A DNA stretch of 64,000 nt. Origin: Bradyrhizobium sp. AZCC 1693 (GTDB taxonomy: Bacteria; Pseudomonadota; Alphaproteobacteria; Rhizobiales; Xanthobacteraceae). The position numbers and the translations under genes are program-made. The stretch is taken from the NCBI RefSeq assembly GCF_036924745.1, contig NZ_JAZHSD010000001.1:2728001-2792000 (forward strand), in the 5' to 3' direction. Positions 38,411 through 47,258 of this stretch are shown here, piece after piece (position 1 is the stretch's first letter; every line of letters starts with the position of its first letter). The notes beneath the pieces were generated by a model. It did no database searches, was not told where the DNA came from, and saw only the letters and a list, made by a program, of their open reading frames with translations.

Positions 38411-39553
38411 ATGACAACCGATTTCATTCCATTCAATCGACCCTACGCGACGGGCAAAGAACTCGTCTATCAGACGGAGGCGCTGCACAGTTCCCATCTC
38501 TCCGGGGACGGCATGTTCACAAAGCGCTGCCATCGCTGGATTGAGGAGCATACCGGCTGCGCCAAGGCCCTCCTCACCCATTCCTGTACCTCCGCACTGG
38601 ATATGGCCGCGCTGCTGCTCGACATCGAAGCCGGCGACGAGGTCATCCTGCCGTCCTACACATTCGTATCGACGGCGAATGCCTTCGTCCTGCGCGGCGC
38701 AGTGCCGGTGTTCGTGGACATCAGGGAGGACACGCTCAATCTCGACGAACGGCTGATCGAAGACGCGATCACGACACGGACCCGCGCCATCGTTCCCGTG
38801 CATTACGCCGGCGTTTCCTGCGAAATGGATTCCATTCTCGCGATCGCCCGGCGTCACGATCTCAGAGTAGTCGAAGACGCCGCGCAGGGAATCATGGCCG
38901 GGTACAAGAATCGGGCACTCGGCGCGATCGGCGACCTCGGCAGCTTCAGCTTTCACGAAACCAAGAACATCATCTCGGGCGAAGGCGGAAGCCTTCTGGT
39001 ACGGGATGCGGAGCTCGCGCAGCGCGCCGAAATTATTCGCGAGAAGGGAACCGACCGCGGCCGCTTTTTCCGGGGCGAAGTCGATAAATACACCTGGCAG
39101 GATATCGGCTCTTCCTTTCTACCGAACGAGACGACCGCTGCATTCCTGTGGGCACAGTTCGAAGAGGCGCAGCAGATCACCAGCGAACGGATGGCGATCT
39201 GGCACCGCTATCATCAAATGCTCGAACCGCTCGAACGGCAGGGCTTGCTGCGCCGGCCGATCGTCCCGGCGGATTGTCAGCACAACGGGCACATGTACTA
39301 TGTCCTGCTGGCGCCCGAGATCGACCGCCAGCGGGTCATCGACGGAATGAAGCAAAGCGGGATCAGCGCGGTATTTCACTATGTCCCGCTCCATTCATCG
39401 CCGGCCGGCCGGCGCTATGGACGCGCGCATGGCGAACTGGCGCTGACGACCTCGCTATCGTTGCGGCTCGTCAGGCTGCCGATGTGGTTTGGCTTGAGTG
39501 AATCCCAGCAGCATCGGGTGTGCGAGGTGCTGGCGGCACTTCTGAAGGAATAG
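38411..39553 (+). CDS. wecE: dTDP-4-amino-4,6-dideoxygalactose transaminase
   Basis: 380 residues of the RffA/WecE type: 'FNRPYATGKELVYQTEAL', 'LSGDGMFTKRCHRWIE', 'LTHSCTSALDMAALLLDI', 'SYTFVSTANAFVLRGA', the PLP lysine in 'SFHETKNIISGEGG', 'DIGSSFLPNE' and 'HYVPLHSSPAGRRYG'. It aminates dTDP-4-keto-6-deoxyglucose to dTDP-4-amino-4,6-dideoxygalactose (dTDP-Fuc4N). With rmlA next door and rmlB at 28450 the route is complete up to the free amine. A WecD acetyltransferase is not present as such. Confidence 0.92.
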   Translation: MTTDFIPFNRPYATGKELVYQTEALHSSHLSGDGMFTKRCHRWIEEHTGCAKALLTHSCTSALDMAALLLDIEAGDEVILPSYTFVSTANAFVLRGAVPVFVDIREDTLNLDERLIEDAITTRTRAIVPVHYAGVSCEMDSILAIARRHDLRVVEDAAQGIMAGYKNRALGAIGDLGSFSFHETKNIISGEGGSLLVRDAELAQRAEIIREKGTDRGRFFRGEVDKYTWQDIGSSFLPNETTAAFLWAQFEEAQQITSERMAIWHRYHQMLEPLERQGLLRRPIVPADCQHNGHMYYVLLAPEIDRQRVIDGMKQSGISAVFHYVPLHSSPAGRRYGRAHGELALTTSLSLRLVRLPMWFGLSESQQHRVCEVLAALLKE

Positions 39554-39564
39554 TCGGGAACGGA

Positions 39565-40257
39565 TCAGAGGCCGTCCGACTCGCCGTTCTTCGGCGTCGA
39601 GCGCGGAACGAACGGGTCATAGGGCGTGTCGAAACCGCCCGAGGCGACTGGAGGCGCCGCAGCCGACGCCGGTATCGGAACGGCAGCGCCTGGTGCCGGC
39701 GTTTCCTGACGTTGCATCCCGAGTGTCTCGATCTGATCGGCCTTCTGGAGCGTAACTTCGCGCCCTTCCACCGACTGCAGCACCCATCCGGCATGGGTTT
39801 CGCCCTGCCGCAAACGGACGATCTTTTGGCTGGTCCGATCGAGAAAGACGGCAATCGCCTCGCTGCCTCCGACGACAGCCCCGATCAGCGCCAGCGTCGG
39901 GCGTTCCGGTCCCGCCACCGGCGGCGCGGGAGCCACCACCTGTTCCACGGGCAGCGCAACCACCGCGCGCTGCGGTAGCCTTCTGGAGGCCGAGAAAATC
40001 GGACGCTCCTGCGTCGCCGACAGGGTGGAGAGCGGGATCGACCAGAGGGGGTTGCCGCTTGGCTGCGGCCTTACCGCTTCGCGATTCGGGCGCGCGATCG
40101 GCGCGACGCGGCCGACTTCAACGCTATCGGCTGCCTCCCCGGTCCGCTCAGCTGGAAGAATATCCAACGTTGACGACGTAGCAGCCGCCAGTTCCCGCGA
40201 CGCAAACGCCCCACCGAACAGCAGGGCCAGACCGATCGTTTTGCACCAGCTTGCCAT
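39565..40257 (-). CDS. Type II secretion GspC/GspN-like protein
   Basis: 230 residues. After an N-terminal hydrophobic segment (residues 5-27, signal peptide or anchor), 'GNPLWSIPLSTLSATQERPIFSASRRLP' and the later 'RPTLALIGAVVGGSEAIAVFLDRTSQKIVRLRQGE' to 'GWVLQSVEGREVTL' fit the periplasmic homology region found in GspC and in the proteins labelled GspN in alphaproteobacteria. It would link the inner-membrane platform to the secretin. It is cut off from the gsp operon by an IS element and an autotransporter gene. A Pro/Ala-rich C-terminal tail follows. Confidence 0.65.
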   Translation of the reverse strand: MASWCKTIGLALLFGGAFASRELAAATSSTLDILPAERTGEAADSVEVGRVAPIARPNREAVRPQPSGNPLWSIPLSTLSATQERPIFSASRRLPQRAVVALPVEQVVAPAPPVAGPERPTLALIGAVVGGSEAIAVFLDRTSQKIVRLRQGETHAGWVLQSVEGREVTLQKADQIETLGMQRQETPAPGAAVPIPASAAAPPVASGGFDTPYDPFVPRSTPKNGESDGL

Positions 40258-40337
40258 TTTCGCTCTGCTGCCGGCCGTAGACGTGTTCGTATGACGGTCT
40301 GGACGCCTCAGCTTAACCGCAATGGATCACGCCATCA

Positions 40338-40354
40338 ACCTGAGCTGAAAAAGT
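40338..40354. repeat. Left 17-bp direct repeat flanking the IS
   Basis: ACCTGAGCTGAAAAAGT occurs here and, identically, at 41892-41908. It directly abuts the inverted ends of the IS and fits a target-site duplication of the long kind produced by IS1202-type elements. Confidence 0.75.
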
Positions 40355-40401
40355 GTCAGTAGCGCGTGATCTGTCGTGTGTTTGTAGCTCGTGAAGTGTC
40401 G
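40355..40401 (+). repeat. Left terminal inverted repeat of the IS
   Basis: Begins GTCAGTAGCG and contains TTTGTAGCTCGTGA; the reverse complement of 41844-41891 matches it over most of its length with scattered mismatches and one single-base gap. Confidence 0.75.
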
Positions 40402-40433
40402 TGTTTTTGGTGCCCTGGAACAAAGGGGGCACG

Positions 40434-41786
40434 ATGGGCACGGCATCCATTCACGAGGGTGTACGACGGATGCGGTTTTCGGATTTGCTGGATCGGACGG
40501 AGGCGAAGGAACTGACGCAGGCGGCCGCGGCTGAGCTTCTCGGGATCAACGTGCGGACGTTTCAACGTTGGGCGGAACGCTATGAGGCGGAGGGCGATGA
40601 CGGGCTTGTCGACCTCCGTATGGGGCGGCGATCGCCGCGGCGCGCGCCGGAGGAAGAGCTTGAGCGGATGCTGGGGCTGTTCCGGGACAGGTACGCGGAC
40701 TTCACGGTGAAGCACTTCCACGAGCAGCTGCAAAAGCGGCATGGCTATGTGCTTGGCTACACGGTGACGAAGCTGGCCTTGCACGCGGCGGGCTTGGTGC
40801 GGAAGGCGCCGAAGCGTTCGGCGCACCGCAAGAAGCGTCCGCGCCGGCCGCTTCCGGGCATGCTGCTGCATCAGGACGGGTCGCGCCACGCCTGGATCGA
40901 AGGTCTGCCGGCGATGGACCTGATCGTCACGCTGGACGATGCGACGAGCGAGATCTACTCGATGTTTCTGGTCGAGGAAGAAGGCACGGCGTCGACGTTC
41001 CAGGCCTTGGGCGAAGTGATTGGCGGGCGCGGCCTGTTCTGCGCGCTCTACACCGATCGCGGCAGCCATTATTTCTACACCCCGAAGGCTGGCGAGAAGG
41101 TCTCGAAGACGCAACAAACCCAGGTGGGACGGGCTTTATCGCATCTTGGGATCGAGCATATCGCAGCCTATTCGCCGGAGGCGCGCGGGCGCTCCGAGCG
41201 GATGTTCGGCACGCTGCAGGGCCGGCTGCCGAAGGACCTGCGGCTCGCCGGGATCAGGACGGTCGAAGCCGCCAATGCGTGGCTGAGGGCGCATTACATG
41301 GCCGAGCATAACGCGGCGTTTGCGATCAAGGCCGAACAGCCGGGCACGGCGTTCGTCGCCGATCGCCACGAGGCTTGGCGCGAAGCGCTGTGCGTGATCG
41401 AAGACCGAACCGTCGCCAACGACAATACGATCGCATGGAACGGTCGGCGGCTGCAGCTGCCGGAGAGCCGGCTCAGGCCCCACTTCGTCAAAGCCCTGGT
41501 GCGGGTCCATGAGTATCCCGATGGCACCGCGAGCGTGTTCCTTGGCCCGCACCGATTGGCGACGTTTGCCGCCGACGGACACCAGATCAGCCCCGACGCG
41601 CCTCAGCCTGGCAGCGTGCTCGGAGCCGTCAAGGACAAGCCCTTGCGGGCGCGCAAGCGCGCGTCCTTGACCGCCCCTGCGCGCGCCGCCGTCGAGATAG
41701 CGCGGGTCGGGGCGGAGAAACGGGCTTCAAGTCGAACAAAGAAACCGACCAGGAGGGCTAACCCGGCAGCAATATCCGTGGCATGA
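40434..41786 (+). CDS. ISNCY/IS1202-family DDE transposase
   Basis: 450 residues from an ATG with AAAGGGGG just upstream (a GTG at 40401 lies inside the terminal repeat). An N-terminal helix-turn-helix ('LTQAAAAELLGINVRTFQRW') is followed by an integrase core. The likely acidic triad is Asp in 'LHQDGSRHAWIEG' (about 146), Asp in 'ALYTDRGSHYFY' (about 206) and Glu in 'GRSERMFGTLQGR' (about 254). The C-terminal ~60 residues are basic. The gene has no frameshift or stop, so the element may still be active. Confidence 0.92.
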   Translation: MGTASIHEGVRRMRFSDLLDRTEAKELTQAAAAELLGINVRTFQRWAERYEAEGDDGLVDLRMGRRSPRRAPEEELERMLGLFRDRYADFTVKHFHEQLQKRHGYVLGYTVTKLALHAAGLVRKAPKRSAHRKKRPRRPLPGMLLHQDGSRHAWIEGLPAMDLIVTLDDATSEIYSMFLVEEEGTASTFQALGEVIGGRGLFCALYTDRGSHYFYTPKAGEKVSKTQQTQVGRALSHLGIEHIAAYSPEARGRSERMFGTLQGRLPKDLRLAGIRTVEAANAWLRAHYMAEHNAAFAIKAEQPGTAFVADRHEAWREALCVIEDRTVANDNTIAWNGRRLQLPESRLRPHFVKALVRVHEYPDGTASVFLGPHRLATFAADGHQISPDAPQPGSVLGAVKDKPLRARKRASLTAPARAAVEIARVGAEKRASSRTKKPTRRANPAAISVA

Positions 41787-41843
41787 CCAACCCGGAGGAA
41801 ACCGTCCACGCCTTCCGGCTCCTCCGAAACTCAACAACGAAGG

Positions 41844-41891
41844 CGACAGATCACGAGCTACAAAAATACGACAACTTCACCCGCTACGGAC
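41844..41891 (-). repeat. Right terminal inverted repeat of the IS
   Basis: Its reverse complement begins GTCCGTAGCG and shares TTTGTAGCTCGTGA with the left end. The position directly before the second direct-repeat copy defines the end of the element. Confidence 0.75.
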
Positions 41892-41908
41892 ACCTGAGCT
41901 GAAAAAGT
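41892..41908. repeat. Right 17-bp direct repeat flanking the IS
   Basis: Perfect second copy of the sequence at 40338-40354. Beyond it, 41909-42154 is a 246-base upstream region of the autotransporter gene in which no further gene was recognised. Confidence 0.75.
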
Positions 41909-42154
41909 CGCCGGGACGTTCGTTGATGCTCCGGGGATGCGCTCTAATACCTTCGCCATCCGTTGCGCTTCAACAGCGATGTTGCCGATCAGCCACGCCA
42001 TGAAGAAATGCGAGACAGCCTGCCATCGTGTGCTGCAAAGGCAGCCCAGTTGCATTGCGCGCGTTCACAACGCCATGAGAATATGACGAAAATGGGCGCC
42101 GGGTTCCGACCTCCGCGGTCCGGAAACACCCGTCTGGCAGATTCGAGAAGCACG

Positions 42155-45100
42155 ATGGCTTATCAAGAACAACCGATGGCGCGCACCCGCCAGAAATTGC
42201 ATTCCGCCGGGCGCCTTTCGCTTGCGGCGCTGCTTGGGACCGCCGCATCCTGTGTGGTCCCGGCCCATGCCGTCGATGCAACCTGGCTCGGAAACAATGC
42301 CGGCAATCCCACCGAGTGGGTGGAGCCCCTGAACTGGAGCGGCGGAGCCCTGCCGGACGGAACCGCCACCTTCACCAACACCGGCCAGTCGGTCGTCGAC
42401 GCCAACGGCATCGTTACCATCGGCACGATCCAGTTCACTGCGGCGCCCGATGCGCAGGCCTATACAATTACCAACAACGACACCTTCATCGTCAACGGCG
42501 CCGGCGTCATCAACAACTCTACCAATCCGCAGACGTTCAATGTGAACGCCAGCATGTCGTTTCAGAACTCCGCTACAGCCAGCGGCGGCACGTTGGCGGT
42601 CACCTACATCAATGCCAGCGCGACTTCGTTCAACGACACGAGCACGGCCGGTAGTGCCATCGTCACCAACAATGGCGTCCTGGAGTTCAATACCGGCAGC
42701 ACCGCCGGCAGCGCTGCGATCACTAACAACGCCGTCGTCAACTTCTATGATGCCACTTCGGGCGGCAGCGCCAACATTACGAACCTCGTATCGGGCACTG
42801 TCAGCTTCAACGGTACGGCAACGGCCAATACTGCAACGATCGTCAACGACGGCCTCGTGCAATTCACCAATTCCAGCACGGCGGGCAGCGCCAACATCAC
42901 CAACAATAATCTCGCCGCGCTGAGCTTCGGCGACACCAGCACCGCCGGCACTTCCACGATCGCTAATTTTGGCGACATCGTCTTCAACAACGCCAGCAAG
43001 GGCGGCTCGTCGAACATCACCAATACCGGCGGCTCGCTCAGCTTCAACGATACGAGCACCGCAGAGCTTGCCACTATCACCAACAACATCGGCGGCCTGA
43101 CCACTTTCAACAACACGTCGACGGCTGGTACCGCCAACATCACCAACAATTTCGGCAGCACATCCTTCCTCGATACGAGCACCGCAGCCAACGCAACGAT
43201 TCTCAACACCGGCCCGAGCAGCACCTTCTTCACCGGCAACAGTTCGGCCGGATCGGCCAACATCACCAATATCGACGCCGGCACCTTCTCGGCCGCGACC
43301 TTATTCTTCGGCGCTGCGACGGCCGCCACCTCGACGATCACCAACAACATCGGCGGCAGCACCGTCTTCGGCAATTCCAACGGCGCCGATACCGCGACCG
43401 CCGGCAGCGCGCAGATCACCAACAACGCCGGCGGTCAGACGCAATTTCTCGCGGCGACGACGGCGGGCAATTCCGTGATCACCAACAATGCCGGTGGTTT
43501 CCTGGAATTCGGCACGTCGGGCGGCGGGACCGACACGGCGACCGCCGGGAACGCCAACATCACCAATAACGGCACCACGACGTTCAATGCATCGACCACC
43601 GGCGGCAACGCCGTGATCACGACCAACAACGGCGGCAACGTCTTCTTCCTCAACAACAGCACCGGCGGCAATGCGCAGTTCGTCACCAATACCGGCGGCA
43701 CGTTCGACATGTCGGGGCTCGGCTCAGCCGGCACGGCGGCGGGTTCGATCGCGGGCGCCGGCAGCTACATTCTCGGCGCCAAGAACCTCGCCGCGGGCGG
43801 CAACAATCTCTCCACCACGGTCAGCGGCATGATCTCGGGCGCCGGCGGCGCGCTGACCAAGGTCGGCACCGGCGCGCTGACCTTGACCAACACCAACACC
43901 TATACCGGCGCGACCATCGTCAATGGCGGCACGCTGGTCGCGGACGGCTCGATCGCGGCTTCCGCACTGACCACGGTGAACGCGGGCGGCACGCTTTCCG
44001 GCAGCGGCATCGTCGGCAATACCGCGATTGCGGGCGGCACGCTGGCACCCGGCAGCGCCGGCGGCAGCATCTTCGGTCCGCTCACGGTGCAGGGCAATCT
44101 CTCCTTCACCGCGGCCTCGACCTACATGATCCAGGTATCGCCGGCGAATGCCGGCCGCACCAACGTCACGGGCATGGCGACGCTCGGCGGGGCCACCGTG
44201 AACGCGGTGTTCAGCCCGGCCAATTACGTTCAAACGCAGTACACCATCCTCAACGCGACCGGCAACGTCAGCGGCACGTTCAATCCGACGGTTAACTCCA
44301 ACCTTGCGAATATCCAGTCGACGCTGAGCTATGACGCCAACAACGTTTATCTGACCGTCAAGCTCGGCTACACGCCGCCACCGGGCGGCTTCAGCGTCAA
44401 CCAGCAGAACGTCGCCAACACGCTGACCAACTATTTCAGCAGCACCGGATCGATCCCGGCTGCCTTTGCCGCGCTCAACGCAGGCGGCCTCATCGTCGCC
44501 TCGGGCGAGCTCGGCACCGGCATCATCCAGTCCGCGATCAATGCGGACAACTTGTTCCTCAACATGCTGCTCGATCCGACCATCGCCGGCCGCTCCGGTG
44601 GCTTCGTGCCTGTCGGCAGCGCGTCGCCATACGCGGCCGAGGACGAGGCCAGCGCCTATACGGCCAAGCGGCTGGCGACGCCGACCGAGCGCGCAGCCTA
44701 CGCGATGGCGACCAAGGCGCCGCTGTTGAGCGCGCAGCCGCTCAACCGCTGGAGTGTCTGGGGCGCGGCTTACGGCGGCTCGGCCACGACGGGCGGCAAC
44801 GCCATGGTCGGTTCGCAGGACCTCTCGGCGCGCGTCTGGGGCGTGGTGGGCGGTGCGGACTACAAGGTTACCCCGAACACCTTGCTGGGCTTCGCGCTGG
44901 CCGGTGGCGGCACCAATTATTCGCTGGCCAACGCGCTCGGCCGCGGCTCGTCCGACCTGTTCCAGGCCGGCATCTTCGGCCGGCACAATTTCGGCCCGGC
45001 CTATCTCTCGGCCGCGCTGGCTTATGGCTGGCACGACGTCACCACCAACCGCACGGTGACGCTGGCGGGCTTCGACCAGTTGCAGGCGCGTTTCAAGGCG

Positions 45101-45586
45101 GAAACGTTCTCAGGCCGCTTCGAGGGCGGCTATCGCTTCGCGACCCCGTTCGCCGGCATCACGCCCTACGCCGCAGCCCAGGTGATCAGCTTCAATCTGC
45201 CGGCCTATGCCGAGCAGGCGATCGTGGGCACGCCGCTATTCGCGCTGAACTATGCGAGCCAGACCACCACCGCGACCCGCACCGAACTCGGCCTGCGCAC
45301 CGACAAATCCATCGCGATGCAGGGCGCCATGCTGACGCTGTGCGGCCGCCTCGCCTGGGCCCATGACTACAATCCCGACCTCGCGGTCACCGCACTGTTC
45401 CAGGCCCTTGCCGGCACCAGCTTCGTGGTCAACGGCGCGCGCGGCAATCCCGACGCCGCGCTGGTCAGCGCCGGCGCCGAGATGAAATGGTTGAACGGCC
45501 TCTCGCTGGCCGGGACCTTCGAGGGCGAATTCTCCGGCAACACCACGAGCTATGCCGGCAAGGGCGTCGCCAAATACAGCTGGTGA
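42155..45586 (+). CDS. Autotransporter outer-membrane beta-barrel protein with repetitive passenger
   Basis: About 1143 residues from the ATG at 42155, which follows GAGAAG; the frame is open to 41963 but that stretch is not signal-like. A Sec signal peptide with 'LSLAALLGTAASCVVPAHA' ends near residue 37. The passenger (about 40-860) begins with 'TWLGNNAG...WVEPLNWSGG' and then carries roughly two dozen imperfect ~20-residue repeats with a core like 'STAGSANITNN' and 'LSFNDTS', predicted to form a right-handed beta-helix. PATR-like 'GGALTKVGTGALTLTNTNTYTGATIVNGGTL' follows. The last ~270 residues form the barrel, ending in 'GVAKYSW' with the expected aromatic C-terminus. Probably a surface adhesin. 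Confidence 0.9.
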   Translation: MAYQEQPMARTRQKLHSAGRLSLAALLGTAASCVVPAHAVDATWLGNNAGNPTEWVEPLNWSGGALPDGTATFTNTGQSVVDANGIVTIGTIQFTAAPDAQAYTITNNDTFIVNGAGVINNSTNPQTFNVNASMSFQNSATASGGTLAVTYINASATSFNDTSTAGSAIVTNNGVLEFNTGSTAGSAAITNNAVVNFYDATSGGSANITNLVSGTVSFNGTATANTATIVNDGLVQFTNSSTAGSANITNNNLAALSFGDTSTAGTSTIANFGDIVFNNASKGGSSNITNTGGSLSFNDTSTAELATITNNIGGLTTFNNTSTAGTANITNNFGSTSFLDTSTAANATILNTGPSSTFFTGNSSAGSANITNIDAGTFSAATLFFGAATAATSTITNNIGGSTVFGNSNGADTATAGSAQITNNAGGQTQFLAATTAGNSVITNNAGGFLEFGTSGGGTDTATAGNANITNNGTTTFNASTTGGNAVITTNNGGNVFFLNNSTGGNAQFVTNTGGTFDMSGLGSAGTAAGSIAGAGSYILGAKNLAAGGNNLSTTVSGMISGAGGALTKVGTGALTLTNTNTYTGATIVNGGTLVADGSIAASALTTVNAGGTLSGSGIVGNTAIAGGTLAPGSAGGSIFGPLTVQGNLSFTAASTYMIQVSPANAGRTNVTGMATLGGATVNAVFSPANYVQTQYTILNATGNVSGTFNPTVNSNLANIQSTLSYDANNVYLTVKLGYTPPPGGFSVNQQNVANTLTNYFSSTGSIPAAFAALNAGGLIVASGELGTGIIQSAINADNLFLNMLLDPTIAGRSGGFVPVGSASPYAAEDEASAYTAKRLATPTERAAYAMATKAPLLSAQPLNRWSVWGAAYGGSATTGGNAMVGSQDLSARVWGVVGGADYKVTPNTLLGFALAGGGTNYSLANALGRGSSDLFQAGIFGRHNFGPAYLSAALAYGWHDVTTNRTVTLAGFDQLQARFKAETFSGRFEGGYRFATPFAGITPYAAAQVISFNLPAYAEQAIVGTPLFALNYASQTTTATRTELGLRTDKSIAMQGAMLTLCGRLAWAHDYNPDLAVTALFQALAGTSFVVNGARGNPDAALVSAGAEMKWLNGLSLAGTFEGEFSGNTTSYAGKGVAKYSW

Positions 45587-45615
45587 TCCGAACGAAGCGG
45601 CCGCGAGCCGTTCGC

Positions 45616-46206
45616 CTATCTGTTTCCCTGCCATTGCCCGGACACGCCGAGCACGACCCTGATCCGTCCCGTGCCGCCTTCATTGGTCGCCGTGGTCTGC
45701 GGCACCTGCACGTCGAGCTGGTCGACGAACAAAAACGGCATGCCTGCCTCGAGGTCGTAGAGCAGTTTCTGCAGCGCCGGCTGCTCCATCTCGCAACTGA
45801 CCACGAGGCCGACAAAGCCGTCCTTGGCTTGCGTCCCCAGCACATCGACCTGCGACGACTGGATGGTGCCGCCGACATCGGCGACCGCCGCGGCGACCCG
45901 CTGCAGCAGCGCCGCGCCTGCGACCGTCACCGTCGGCCCCTCCAGGAACGGCGTGCCGGGACGCTCGGCCGATGCGGACGCGGCGCCACGCGCCTTGCGG
46001 CCCCGCAACTGGTCGAGCAGGTCCGTGGTCAGCGCCAGCGCGCGCTGCTGATCGAGGATGCTTACAACCGCAAGGCCTATGGTCGCGAGCAAGCCTGTGG
46101 CGACGGCGAGGTAAAGCACGACTGCGATCAATGGCGAGTGCGTCAGCGCGCGCGTGAGCGCATTGCCCGCAACCACCTTGCTAGAGCCGATATCGCCCAG
46201 GCTCAT
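45616..46206 (-). CDS. gspM: Type II secretion protein M
   Basis: 196 residues: a short cytoplasmic N-terminus, one membrane helix (about 27-52, 'IAVVLYLAVATGLLATIGLAVV'), and a periplasmic ferredoxin-like domain. The coiled start 'LALTTDLLDQLRGRK' and the later 'GMPFLFVDQLDVQVPQ' strand fit the GspMb-type subfamily. It pairs with GspL. Its start overlaps the gspL stop by ATGA. Last gene of the reverse gsp operon. Confidence 0.8.
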   Translation of the reverse strand: MSLGDIGSSKVVAGNALTRALTHSPLIAVVLYLAVATGLLATIGLAVVSILDQQRALALTTDLLDQLRGRKARGAASASAERPGTPFLEGPTVTVAGAALLQRVAAAVADVGGTIQSSQVDVLGTQAKDGFVGLVVSCEMEQPALQKLLYDLEAGMPFLFVDQLDVQVPQTTATNEGGTGRIRVVLGVSGQWQGNR

Positions 46207-47258
46207 CGCACCACCGTGTTGTTCGGTTCCACCCGCGTCTCGATGTGGAAACGCTCGCCGGGATCGGAAGGCGCACGCGTGGTCGGCGCGTAGAAGGTGG
46301 CGCGGGTGAAGTGTTTGGATTGCTCGATCAGCGGGATCAGCGACGGCGCATCGCGGGTGATGCCGGAGATCTGCAGCTTGTTGGCGGCCAGATGCAGTTC
46401 GGTGACATAGGTATGGTCGGGCAGGAGCTGGCTCAAAGCCTCCAGCATGATCACGCTGGAGGCCGTCTCGTGTTTACGCCGTTCCAGCACCGCGAGCGGC
46501 GAGCGATCGCCGCCATCGGCGCCGGCGCGGATCGCGGCGCGCCGCGCCGAAATCTGCCGCGCCAGCTCGGCTTCCTGCCCGCCGAGATTGTCGGCCACAT
46601 AGGCCGCGACCGTCACCGAGGCTAGCGCCGCCGCCGCCATGACGCCAAGCCCCACCAGCAGCGCGCGGCTCAGCCGCGCCGCATCGAGGTGACCGCGCGC
46701 CTTCTGTTCGAACACCTTGACGCGGCCGGCATCGCGTTCGGCAATATCGGTGCAGATGGCGATCGCGGCGGGGTGAAATTCCGAGACCGCCTGCACATAG
46801 GTGGTCGCGACCTTGCGCGTGGTCGCGGCAATCATTGTGGTGATGTTCTCAGACCCGCTCGCAGCGGGCCGGCTGCAGCCGAACACCGCCTCGCTGGCGC
46901 TCCACGGCGTCAGGCGGTCGATCTGTGCGCGCACGATGCCTTCGAGGAAATCCGCGGCGCGAGCCGGCAGTTCGAGCGGACGGAACAGGAAGCGTTTGGG
47001 CCGCAGCACGATCTCGACCCGGCTTCCCCTGAACAAGGGCGCCAGATTGGGTGCCGACAGCGCGCCGTCGGCGAACGCGATGCGCGAGGGCATGCTGTCC
47101 GCCTTGCCGGTCGCCTCGACCGCGAAGCCGCCGTCCTCGCCTTCGACTAGCCGGACGACCCGCGGCGATACCACGCGATCCATCAGCGCAATCGGGGCGG
47201 CGGCCACGCAGCCCGTCCACGCACTGAGCGCCGCACCGATCGTCTTGAACAGGTTCAT
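46203..47258 (-). CDS. gspL: Type II secretion protein L (PilN-like)
   Basis: 351 residues from the ATG at 47258, which overlaps the gspK stop by ATGA. The frame continues upstream to 48113, but that part reads out of frame across gspK. About 1-195 is an actin-like cytoplasmic domain ('RVVRLVEGEDGGFAVEA', 'LRPKRFLFRPLELP'). A helix follows at about 200-225 and a PilN-type periplasmic domain at about 260-350 ('LLPDHTYVTELHLAANKLQISG'). It couples the GspE ATPase to the periplasmic assembly. Confidence 0.85.
   Translation of the reverse strand: MNLFKTIGAALSAWTGCVAAAPIALMDRVVSPRVVRLVEGEDGGFAVEATGKADSMPSRIAFADGALSAPNLAPLFRGSRVEIVLRPKRFLFRPLELPARAADFLEGIVRAQIDRLTPWSASEAVFGCSRPAASGSENITTMIAATTRKVATTYVQAVSEFHPAAIAICTDIAERDAGRVKVFEQKARGHLDAARLSRALLVGLGVMAAAALASVTVAAYVADNLGGQEAELARQISARRAAIRAGADGGDRSPLAVLERRKHETASSVIMLEALSQLLPDHTYVTELHLAANKLQISGITRDAPSLIPLIEQSKHFTRATFYAPTTRAPSDPGERFHIETRVEPNNTVVR

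Larger units (their letters stand above)
40355..41891 (+). mobile_element. IS1202-type (ISNCY) insertion sequence, complete
   Basis: About 1.54 kb bounded by imperfect inverted repeats of some 47 bases (40355-40401 and 41844-41891) and a 17-bp direct repeat of target DNA. Each end contains two copies of a motif CGTGA-nn-TGTCG-like, in opposite order at the two ends, which suggests paired transposase binding sites. One intact transposase gene is inside. It is inserted about 80-100 bases upstream of the GspC/N-like gene, probably separating it from its promoter. Confidence 0.85.

Noticed and set aside
42600..43700. Repetitive DNA resembling an array
   Set aside because: The repeats are in frame, about 60 bases, degenerate and part of the autotransporter coding sequence. 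There are no fixed repeats with unique spacers, so it is not a CRISPR array.
43724..45034. Minus-strand frame of 436 codons opposite the autotransporter
   Set aside because: Arises from the biased, repetitive codon use of the autotransporter; no signal, domain or ribosome site.
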